A stretch of DNA of 29,178 bases from Rhizophagus sp. LPA8_4_AMF (taxonomy: Eukaryota > Glomeromycota > Glomeromycetes > Glomerales > Glomeraceae), in contig JADRCO010000638.1 of assembly GCA_021464525.1 (NCBI GenBank), forward strand, positions 1-29,178, in the 5' to 3' direction. Position numbers and translations under genes: made by a program. The notes under the pieces are model-generated. The model saw nothing but the letters and a program-made list of their open reading frames with translations. It made no database searches and had not been told where the DNA came from. Shown in pieces: positions 10,430 to 19,587 of the stretch; the stretch's first letter is position 1, and each line of letters begins with the position of its first letter.

Positions 10430-12940
10430 TTATGAATATAAAATCCAAATATATCCATAATATTTTTCGCTGTATCCAAAGAAATACCTCCGAAATCGCC
10501 TGCAATAAGTATAATTGCAGTTTCAGGTACCAAAATTTGAACTAAATACTGTGACGAAGATTGCGGAACATAAAAGTTTTCAGTTCTAAAACTCCTAATA
10601 AGAAAGTACCTTTTTCTACTTGAATTTTCTCCTTTCTGAGATCCTCCAACCTCATGGTATAAAATAATGAAATTTTAAAGTTCATTAAATAACTTTCTTC
10701 TAATATCTTGCTTTTATAAGATTTATTAATAACGTTGATATCTCATATTCATCAACCTATTGTTGAGGACATGGAATATTTACAATAGATATTCCATATT
10801 TATCAACATTTTTTGTTGAAAATATGGGTTTAAGATATTTGTATTCCGTATTCATCAGCATTTATGATAAATAATTTTTAAATGACGCGCACTTAAGATA
10901 ATATATAGTTCTATACTAACAATTTATCTTCATCTCCTTGAATACTAGATAATAGATAATCTCTCATCCATTTTCTAATGTCATTAATATTCTAGGTAGA
11001 ACAAATGTTCAGTCATAAGTCTTTAAGATAACTTCTAAACCTTTATGTCTATAATATCCAGGCCAAAAACCAAAAAATCCAATTTAGAAAAAAAAATTAC
11101 CAACTTTAGACTTGCTTGAAAAAGATCCAAATAATTGATTTGATATAATGGATGGTTCACTATTGATTTACCTATTCTTTTGACTGCACCTACGCGATAT
11201 CCACTATATCGTTGACCTTTTATGATTTTTTTACAAATCCGGCTTCAACTCCGAATTCGATTAGGTAGCTTTGCAAAATCTATATATAATGGATATCTTT
11301 TTTCAATCCCATAAGGAATGATTTCTTCACCTTTACGAACTCATATTGTTGGCACACGCAGATTCCGTATTTTATTAATAAAATTGAGTTACTTTACTTT
11401 TTCCTGTTGAAATATCATTTAAATAATCTGATACCCTTTGATGGGGGCAAATTTTCACCATGATAGGGACATTATCTTGATCCTTTTCTAATGTTGATTA
11501 ATTTAATGTTTTAAATAATGATTTACTAACTGTTAATATAAAAGATCAAATGTATCAATAAAGGATTTTCTTAGAATACATTTACCTAAGTTTAATTCGT
11601 CATTAGAAAGAAAAATCAGGTTTAATAAGAAATGGAACTTGAAGAGAAGGTATAATATATATTGTGAAGGTGTTGTAATGAAATTTTGGATTTCATGTAA
11701 TGGTTGTGTATTTTGTGTTATGTAAATGGGTTCACAATTATCAAACTAACGTTAAGACATACTACTATTAACATTTTTCATCAATTCTTCTCTTTTTATT
11801 AGATTTGTTATTTAATTCTCCTGCACTTCTAATTCTCTTATTGGATGATCGTCTTATTCCACGAACTATTAATGGATTTTTACTGTTGGTATAATATTCA
11901 AAGTGTTGGATTGTGCTTTATTCAGTTTTTCAACTTCGGAATTAAATATTTCATTGAAAGAAAGATTGTTAAATGATGACTTCTGTATTAAATCATTAAT
12001 ATCAGTATAAAAAATTCTGCATTATCATGTCTAAATTGCTCTAATATTTTTTTACAAACTCCAGCATTAAAATCTTTTTTTTTCCCCGAACCAGAGCCTT
12101 CCAATTAATAATATCATTGTACGCCATATAACTCAATCACCACACTCTCTTTTAAATCGAACGCATAGTTGGAACATCTACACAAGCACGACGTTATAAT
12201 GCAATTCGTTGTTTATCGCTATAAGGAATACTCCCGCTCATAGACATGAAAAATCGATGTCATTCATCAACCATTTGATGATTATGAGCAAAGATTCATA
12301 CTAATAACATATCCTAAACCATTAGTGTAGCACGAGCACAAAAAGGACAGTCATAACGTTAAGATTTTTTAATTTTGTCTTTGCTATTTTAGTTTTCATT
12401 ATCCAACACATATTCTTTTGACTCAGGACGAACTTCTTTTGTGATATTTTCTTTGACACTTTGGTTTTCGGTAGTATTTGAGTATTTGCGGAATTTTTCG
12501 ATAATCAAACCAAGATGATAAATTGTATCACATATATACAATGGTGAGCATTTTTTGGAAAGTTGCACGTGACTTAAATCAACGCAACAGTTTGATTTAT
12601 TTAAAGAGCATGGTTTAAACTATTTATAAATAAATAAATTATTTTTTTCTCTTTTTATTTCAACAACTCACATTTCGTTCTTATTGACTTTCTCAAATTA
12701 ATTATACCTTTTTTCCATCTTCTGACTATCAACCGCTTCAAATTCCTCAAATTTTGTGGATTTCTTTTTATTCATGTTTCCCATATGTTTTTGGAACATA
12801 TTAAGGGTGTTTTTGGCCACTTGATTCTCTTTTGATTGTATTCATAGACATAACGAATGGGAAAGAATTTTCCAACCACAATGGTAAAAGTGATTTCCAA
12901 CCGTGTGTCTGGAACTGCTGTCCTCTTTTCTAATATTTTT
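10430..12940 (-). pseudogene. eroded coding relic of unknown family
   Basis: Read on the minus strand, scattered protein-like pieces keep one order over 2.5 kb. Near 12900 there is GWKSLLPLWLEN, near 12600-12400 a Cys- and Lys-rich stretch, near 12340 YDCPFC, near 12240 SGSIPYSDKQRIAL, near 11850 IRRSSNKRIRSAGELNN and near 11270 RYPLYIDFAKLPNRIR. Near 10530 it has LVPETAIIL, followed by a natural-looking C-terminus at about 10430. This looks like one large protein gene, heavily broken, probably from a multicopy element. I do not recognise the family, so it is treated as a fossil and not reconstructed. No terminal repeats were identified with confidence. Confidence 0.45.
10736..10860. repeat. 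imperfect repeated hairpin units
   Basis: Two neighbouring units of about 50 bp share gatat-catatt-atcaac-gttga-atgg, and a partial third unit (gtattcatcagca) follows. The second unit (10794-10827) is itself a hairpin: ccatatt plus atcaac pairs with gttgaa plus aatatgg around a short T-rich loop. It lies inside the relic and may be a remnant of another small element. Confidence 0.45.
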
Positions 12941-13299
12941 TTTTAACCAAAGCGCTTGTTTATGTTATAGGAATTCGCTTAATATTAGAGGCAATACTTT
13001 TTTTGCGGCTCATTAGGTTATTAAACCACATTCACGGTCTAGGATAATTGACCTGAAACTTCCCGGTCTAGGTTAAGTTTTCTCTTTCGCGAAAGGTTTA
13101 AAATTCCTCTTCATTGATAATTAACCAATCAGAAATATTTCCGTACGTATTAATTCTGATGACCCGATGACCAAGTATAAATACGAGAATTTTCTACTTG
13201 ATCAAAAATAATTTTTTTTATGTTACACGAATTTAAATCTTAAACATGATAATCCAAAATTTGACAATCAGTATTTTTTTTCGTTTTTTTTTTTGAACA
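12941..13299. other. ETFB upstream region
   Basis: Intergenic DNA between the coding relic and the ETFB start. It contains the second 26-bp CCAAT module and T-rich tracts close to the start codon. No other feature was recognised. Confidence 0.5.
13118..13143. promoter_or_regulatory. CCAAT-containing 26-bp module, copy 2
   Basis: Contains ccaatcagaaatatttccg about 160-180 bp upstream of the ETFB start codon. It matches the copy at 9962-9987 at 24 of 26 positions. A CCAAT box at this distance is a plausible HAP/NF-Y site for a mitochondrial flavoprotein gene. Function is inferred. Confidence 0.5.
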
Positions 13300-14323
13300 A
13301 TGTCTAATTTAAAGATTCTTGTTGGTAAGTCCATTAATAATTTAATAATTTAATTTCAATAAAAGAACCGATCTTCATTCTATTAAACTTTAATCTATTT
13401 ATTAGGTTGTAAAAGAGTAATAGATTTTGCAGTAAAAGTTCGAGTTAATTCAGCGAAAAAGGCTGTAGAGACAGCGAATATAAAACATTCTCTAAATCCA
13501 TTTGATGAAATCGCGGTAGAAGAAGCATTAAGATTGAGAGAAAAGTTAGGCAATAATGTAATAAAAGAAGTTATTGCTTTAACTTGTGGTCCACCAAAAG
13601 CTCAAGAACAGCTTAGAACAGCTTTAGCTATGGGAGCGGATAGAGCTATACATGTTGAAGTGGGTAAAGATGATAATGACGTAGCAAATATTTTACAGCC
13701 GTTGACTGTTGCTAAATTATTTAAAGCTATAATTGAAAAAGAACAACCAAATTTAGTTATTTTGGGTAAACAAGCTATTGATGATGATGCTAGTCAAACT
13801 GGTCAAATGTTAGCTGGTCTCTTGAATTGGCCTCAGGTACTTTTTACAAAGCGGGTTTTAAATTGAAAAAGAAAATCGAATTAAAAATTTATTTATATTT
13901 TTAGGCAACCTTTGCGTCAAAAGTTGAGATAAATGGCGACAAACTTACAGTAACACGTGAAGTTGATGGTGGTTTGGAAACCATTAGTAGCAAATTACCA
14001 GCTGTTGTGACTACTGATTTAAGGCAATTTTTTTACATTTTTCTTCAATTATTATAATATATATTTTTTAATTAAAAACAATGAATTTAAAATTTTTTTT
14101 TTAATTTAAAAGGTTGAATGAACCTAGATTTGCCACCCTCCCTAATATTATGAAAGCAAAGAAAAAACCTTTAGCCAAATTTACGCCTGATCAATTAAGT
14201 GTTGATATTACTCCAAGGTTAGAAACTATTTCTGTAGTAGAACCACCAGTTAGGCAAGGTGGAACTAAAGTAGGATCTGTAGATGAATTAATTTCTAAAT
14301 TGAAAGAGGCCGGAGCTCTTTAA
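13300..14323 (+). CDS. ETFB: electron transfer flavoprotein beta subunit
   Basis: Four exons: 13300-13324, 13406-13836, 13905-14023 and 14113-14323, giving 261 residues (human 255). With the alpha subunit it forms the mitochondrial matrix flavoprotein that passes electrons from acyl-CoA and other dehydrogenases to ETF-ubiquinone oxidoreductase. It starts [19 protein letters not shown], continues with [14 protein letters not shown] and [12 protein letters not shown], then [20 protein letters not shown], the nucleotide-binding signature. [16 protein letters not shown] and [20 protein letters not shown] follow. The last contains the recognition loop (about residues 201-210) that docks dehydrogenases, including the conserved Leu and the lysines that are methylated in animals. 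Intron 3 appears to be GC-AG: the coding match fixes the junction between 14023 and 14113. No long presequence is present, as in other ETFB proteins. The stop lies one base from the RPB9 stop. Confidence 0.96.
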
Positions 14324-14324
14324 A

Positions 14325-15238
14325 TCACCAATCTTCCGGATTATGATATTCATTCTTTGGTAAATTAGTTATGGGATCATCGATTTCGGGTTCAAGAATT
14401 GTAGTATTATTATTATACAATTGATCTATTTGCAAAAGAAAGAATAAGAAAATTTAGAAAATTGAATAGAACCTTTAAATTATAATAAAAAAAAATTTAA
14501 TTTTATATATTTAATGAGGAGAAAAATTTTGATACCTTGAAATGTGTTATCTAGTCCTTGAGTACCATATATATCATTCATATAATTTTCATCTTCGGTA
14601 TATCCATCAGGTATGTTTTCCTCATCTGGTGGTACTGGTTGTTTTGGCTTATTATCACTATAGTCAGTCCATCTAAAACCACATTCAGTATTAGCACAGG
14701 CATAATATAATACCATTTTGGTATCTGAACGACCTGAACGACGTGATTGTTGTTCAAAAAATACTGCTTCTATATAACCACATTCTGGACATTCTTTCTC
14801 CGTGCGTGGCTTTAAAAAAATATATTTTTTTTTTAATAAATCAACAAATTTTACAAAAAAAGTAATTTGTTTAACAAATCTTTACCAGTGTGGGATCGCA
14901 AGCTATGTCTCGAATAATTGTAGTGACTTCACTTAAACGAACCAAAAATATAATAATTAGATCAAAGTTTAAAAAGGAAGGAAAAAAATTTTTTTCTTAC
15001 CTAGATGAATTCATAAGCTCATTTCTATAAACACATTTGTTATCGGTTTCTTCTTGGTGAATACAATTACGGCAAGCATAAAATAATTTATGAGCTTCTT
15101 TATCTTCTCTTGGGTACAACAAATTGCTACTGTTAACAATAATAAAAAAGGGGTTTGAAATATATAAAGTAATCCAATTTATTTGATATATTTATTAATA
15201 TATATTTACCATAGCTTACAGAATTTAAAGGTGGCCAT
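14325..15238 (-). CDS. RPB9: RNA polymerase II subunit RPB9 with C-terminal extension
   Basis: Five exons on the minus strand: 15238-15210, 15129-15001, 14931-14886, 14809-14536 and 14425-14325, giving 192 residues. RPB9 is a small zinc-binding subunit of RNA polymerase II that affects start-site choice, fidelity and elongation. The N-terminal ribbon MATFKFCKLCSNLLYPRED has Cys7, Cys10, Cys29 and Cys32. The linker includes TTIIRDIACDPTLPRT. The C-terminal TFIIS-like ribbon has Cys75, Cys78, Cys106 and Cys111, with EAVFFEQQSRRS and YYACANTECGFRWTD. Typical RPB9 (about 113-125 residues) ends near that FRWTD. Here about 75 more residues follow, Pro/Asp/Glu/Asn-rich, ending NPEDW. At least 44 of them are in the same exon as the ribbon, so the extension is not a splice artefact. 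Tail-to-tail with ETFB; the two mRNAs must overlap. Confidence 0.95.
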
Positions 15239-15401
15239 TTTTTTTCTGATTAAAAAAAAAGTAAAAATGAAATGATCAAAAGAAGGGAAATTTATTATTG
15301 AATGCACCTTATGAACTTATGAGCTTATGAGCTGTACGATTTGCATAAATATTAGGATTGCCTTTTTTTTTGGAGATAAACTATCTATAAACCACACAAA
15401 T

Positions 15402-17600
15402 GTCATGTGACTCTAAAATTTTATAAGTTGTATTTCTTATTCAGCATTTTGTATACGAAATTTTGATATGATAATCGTTATCTATTTTTATTTTTCCCAC
15501 ACAAACTTGAGCATATATAACCATCAAAAAGAAAAATTAATGCTAAAAAGCAAGAACGAGACAGTAATGGAAAGTTCGCAAAAAAAGCACAGATCATTGA
15601 TGATTTGGGAGATGATGACAGTGGTTGAGATGACTTTGATTTATCAAATGAAATAAAAAATAAAGTTGAATTGGTTTGGTCAAATAATGCGCATTTTGGA
15701 ACAAAAAAAACGTGGACTTTACCTTACCGGAAAATCAAAAAAATCAACTTATTTTGATAAATATGGACCCTTTTTGCTATATGCCACTTTTGCATCCATC
15801 GAAAAAAATATTTACATTTCAAAAATATATAGAGATATATACATCTTACTTTCTGACATTAAATATATATCCCAACTATTTTTAACCAAACCAAGTGGCG
15901 GATGATTTTGATGAGATTTTAGATGATTTGGAAAATGAAGAACATGATCAACTTGATTTAGATAAAAGAATTGAAAATTTGAAAAATGAACGTAAAGAAC
16001 GGCAAAAATTATTAACATTAACCGAATATAACAAAAAAAGAGCTATTTGAAGAGATTGGATGATAACGGAAAAGGAAAGCAAAAGGCCAGCATAGAAGCT
16101 GCTCAACTGGTTTTTATTGAAAGTGCAAGATCTATTCGATATTGGGCAAACTATTAGCTTCAACATAAGCATCTTCCAATAAGCCATCAAGGTAAACATC
16201 AAAAGACAATACTAATAGATGATGAAGATATAGCGGAAAAAAGCCATATGTGGATCCGATTTCAGGGTGGAACAACCACTCCACTAAAATTCAAGGAATT
16301 CGTTGAACAAAAGCTTCGTGTTGATTCAGGGATAATGAAAAAAAAGTCCATTAGTGTGGCGACTGCAACACGCTGGTTAAACATCCTTGGCTATTTTTTT
16401 CAATCGCAAAAACAAGTTGAATATTATTAATCAAATTTTGTTTTACATAATTATAACATTACCTTATGCTAAATAATTGGGCATACATTATGATAGTCAT
16501 GAGCGTCCTGACGTTGTAGAATATCGAGAGACATTTTTAGAGGAGATTTACGGTTATGAAAAGTATATGGCAAAATATGAAGGTGAAGGTGTGGAACGTA
16601 TATCACCAATTTTAGAATCTAATGATAATGAAATAATTCTTGCAGCACACGATGAGTGTGTATTCTATTCTAATGAGGAAAACGAGGAGTATGGGCTAAA
16701 TCTGGAGAATTGCCACTTCGTAAAAAGGGAAATGGACGTCAATAATTGTTAGTGAATGTTTGTCAGAAGAATGTGGCCAGCTTAAATTAAATGCACAGCA
16801 GCATCAGGAAAATCCATACCTGAAGAAGCTCGTGCTTATCTCCAACCAGGTAAAGATCGAGAAGGATTCTAGACAAGTGAACATTTAGTGGAACAGTGAA
16901 AACAAAAGCCATTTCGATTTTTGAGACTTTTTTCCTAACTGTATTTCATTATTTGCGTTTGACAATAGTTCAAACCATGCAGCGTTTAAATCTGATGCTC
17001 TTGTGGCCAGTAGAATGAATTTAGAACCTGGAGGTAAGCAACCAAAGATGAGAAATGCAGCTTTTGGATTAAATAACCAACATCAATCTATGGTAAATCA
17101 AGATGATGAGTCAAGAAGAATGAAGCAGGTTTTAATTGAACGTGGATTATGGAAGAATGGGTTAAATGCTGATTGTCAATTATGTAAAGAAAAGATAGAT
17201 GATATAAATCGGACAGAATGTTGTGCAGGACGTATTATTTCATTACACCTGATTTTTTTGCACAAAAAAGTGCGTTAGAAGGAGTAATATTAGAAGCTGG
17301 GCACAAGTGTATTTTTTATCCAAAGTTCCATTGTGAACTGAATTATATTAGCGAATTGGAGGGCAGCAAAAAGATATACTCGGGAAAACTGTGATTATTC
17401 TTGGACAAGTTTGCAAAATATTGTTCCTGCAGCTTTAGAATCTGTTGATACAATTACGATAAGAAAGTTTGCAAGGAAGACGTGGCGCTATATGGATCTA
17501 AATAGAAAGGGAATTACCGGTAAATTGGCAGAATATGCTGCAATCTCACCGTTGTATCCTCGATTATGTATTAGCAGAATTAAATAAATGAAATTAAATA
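15402..17600 (+). mobile_element. decayed DDE-transposase DNA transposon
   Basis: Plus-strand pieces of one transposase keep their order across several frames. They are GKFAKKAQIIDDLGDDDSG (about 15570), a Glu/Lys-rich coil with TEYNKKRAI (about 15900-16050) and MWIRFQGGTTTPLKFKEFVE (about 16248). Next come the helix ATATRWLNILGYFF, GIHYDSHERPDVVEYRE, HDECVFYSNEE (first catalytic Asp near 16651), and FDNSSNHAAFKSDALVAS (second Asp near 16961). A Cys motif CQLCKEKI...ECCA and HCELNYI...E (catalytic Glu near 17353) finish it. Families of this type are abundant in Rhizophagus; I do not assign a superfamily. Several frameshifts and stops show that it is dead. Possible ends: gtcatgtgact at 15402 and its partner gtcacgtgac ending at 17722, but their similarity beyond the palindrome is modest. 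Confidence 0.75.
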
Positions 17601-17654
17601 AATAGTAAAATTGCGAGTGCAAAAAAAAAATACCAATCACGTAAATTATATAAA

Positions 17655-17993
17655 ATCACGTGATTAGTAACAGATGATAGAACTACCCCAGCAACACCAT
17701 AAAAAATTCACAGTCACGTGACTTTTTGGCCCGTATTACGGCGTTATGCACTAACATGTGAAAGTTATCAGTGGCTGACCAGTGACAAATAAGGCGTGAC
17801 GAATATGTTTTCACCTACTCGAAAAAAACTAAGTCCCTCAGATAAATATAAACAATGAAAACACGGAGGGGTGTGACGGAAGTGAAGAATAATTTACTAT
17901 GATCACGTGACTGTGAATTTTTTATGGTGATGCTGGGGAAAATCCCACAAAAAAAGCACTGTGGCACATTAAGCCACTGATTTATCACGTGAT
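17655..17993. repeat. palindrome-rich MITE-like element
   Basis: The left arm (17686-17722, starting ccccagcaac) and the right arm (17903-17938, ending tgctgggg) are inverted repeats of 36 bases with a single mismatch, about 180 bp apart. Each arm ends internally in the palindrome TCACGTGA (17714-17721 and 17903-17910). Two more perfect ATCACGTGAT palindromes flank the unit at 17655-17664 and 17984-17993. No coding capacity. It lies just past the transposase relic and may derive from it, or be an independent non-autonomous element. The near-identity of the arms suggests that it is younger than the relic. Confidence 0.7.
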
Positions 17994-18464
17994 TTAATAT
18001 GGTTAGAAGGGTTAAAAGGAAAAAAGAAACGTTATATTAAACCAACTTAATAATTTATTTGGATAAGTTCATTTATCTTCTATTTTATTTTATTAATAAT
18101 TCAGAAACTATAACGTAATCATACTCTAACAGTCTAACTCGTGTACAAGAAAACATCCATCAATTTTTACTAACGCACGCGAAATTTTTAATATTATTAT
18201 TTATTTTATCGAGGTTATAATTTACTAATTTTACTAATTACAGTATCTTTTAAATATACCTCAAAAACTTCAAATTTGAATTGAATGCCTAACAAAATAA
18301 ATAGATTTTCATTATCTTCAATGAAAATGTCGAAAAAAGTTTTTTTGTTAAAAAAAAAGAAACGTGTAAAATTTTATGAATATTATTTTTCTACAAGGAC
18401 GAAACAAAAAATTTTTCGAACCTTTACACATTTAATATCAAACATTACACACGCGCGAATTTTA
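17994..18464. other. intergenic DNA
   Basis: A/T-rich DNA without a supported gene. It includes the 3' flank of the minus-strand orphan gene that stops at 18465. An open frame on the plus strand starting at 18285 runs antisense into that gene and has no motif, so it is not called. Confidence 0.45.
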
Positions 18465-19240
18465 TTATTCAAGTTTCAAATTTTGAAACTCATTTACGAG
18501 AAAATTTCCTGGATTATTATTATTGTTATTGTTATTAAAATTTTGTTTTCTCTGAGACTCTATACCAGTCATATCATCACCATCATCAACAAAGTTGAAA
18601 TCATTATTATTTATAATTGTAGAATTTGACTATTAAAAAAAGAGAATTTAGAAAATTATTGGTTGTTTTTTTTTTTATTTTGAATATATGTTACTTTTTA
18701 AAGTAAATAATAATAATTATTTAAAAAACTTACAGAATTTTCTTCCAAATTCATTGTTGAAGCAATATTAACATATTGATTTTGTATAGGCCAAGTTAGA
18801 TTTATTGTACCTGTAGAAATAAATGGTAACATATTTGTATAATTAATGTTATTCATTGTATTGTTTAATTGTAATTCCCTTGCTGAAGTTCCTCCTAAAG
18901 TTGAAGATTGAAAATCAAAACCTTCATCTTTGAAATATGTAGGAGTACTTGGAGGTACAATATAAATTGGTGAAGGTGTTCTTTCATTAATAGGATTATA
19001 ATTTTCTAAAGTAAAAGCATTGCTAAATTGGCTAAGTTGATTAAGTTGTTCATTTATATGATATATTTGTGATAATAATTGAGTTTCTGCTTTTCCATTC
19101 CCATTATTATCATTATTTTGAGAGATATTATTTAAAGATAATGTATTATGTTGATATAATATTTTATTATAAGGTGATGTAGAGGAGACTTGAGGAGAAT
19201 TACTATTCTCTTGAGTTGGTGTGTATATATTTTCTGCCAT
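18465..19240 (-). CDS. Asn/Ser-rich protein of unknown function
   Basis: Two exons on the minus strand, 19240-18734 and 18629-18465, joined by a GTAAGT donor and a TAG acceptor, giving about 223 residues. I do not recognise the family. The start MAENIYTPTQENSNSPQ is the first ATG in frame. The protein is rich in Asn, Ser, Thr and Gln, with a poly-Asn run in exon 2 and a Pro-rich stretch (RTPSPIYIVPPSTPTYF) around residues 85-105. No zinc, basic-helix or homeodomain motif, signal peptide or membrane segment is visible. The composition fits a disordered regulatory protein, possibly nuclear, but that is only a guess. The clean intron and long open frame support it being a gene. Confidence 0.6.
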
Positions 19241-19587
19241 TTTTTTTGTTTTCACAAAATGAAAGGAAAAAGGTTTAAAAAGGAAAAAAATAATTTCTCG
19301 ACTTCATTTTATATTTTTCTGTATAAAAAAGATCATACATACTAATAAAAATTGGAATAGATCTTCATTTTAAAATACTTTTTAAATAATAAGTGACATC
19401 AAATTAAATTTTATTATATAATCGCAATCTAACTGAAAAATCTCCGATTATATTGAAAATAATATTAAATTCATTCAATTATTTTAATTTAGCATTTCCT
19501 TTCTATTCGTCACAATCATACATATATAAGTAAACAAATTAAATATTATATTATATTATATATATATATATATTATATAAATATTAA
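19241..19587. other. intergenic DNA between two orphan genes
   Basis: Very A/T-rich, with a TATATATA tract near 19550-19575. It should contain the promoter of the orphan gene at 18465-19240 and the 3' end of its upstream neighbour. Nothing else was seen. Confidence 0.45.

Noticed and set aside
9962-13143. The 26-bp direct repeats as ends of an LTR-type element
   Set aside because: They are far too short for long terminal repeats, and each sits at a promoter-like distance from a flavoenzyme gene.
18285-18629. Plus-strand 114-codon open frame
   Set aside because: Overlaps the second exon of the minus-strand Asn-rich gene and is low complexity; its membrane-like residues follow from A/T composition.
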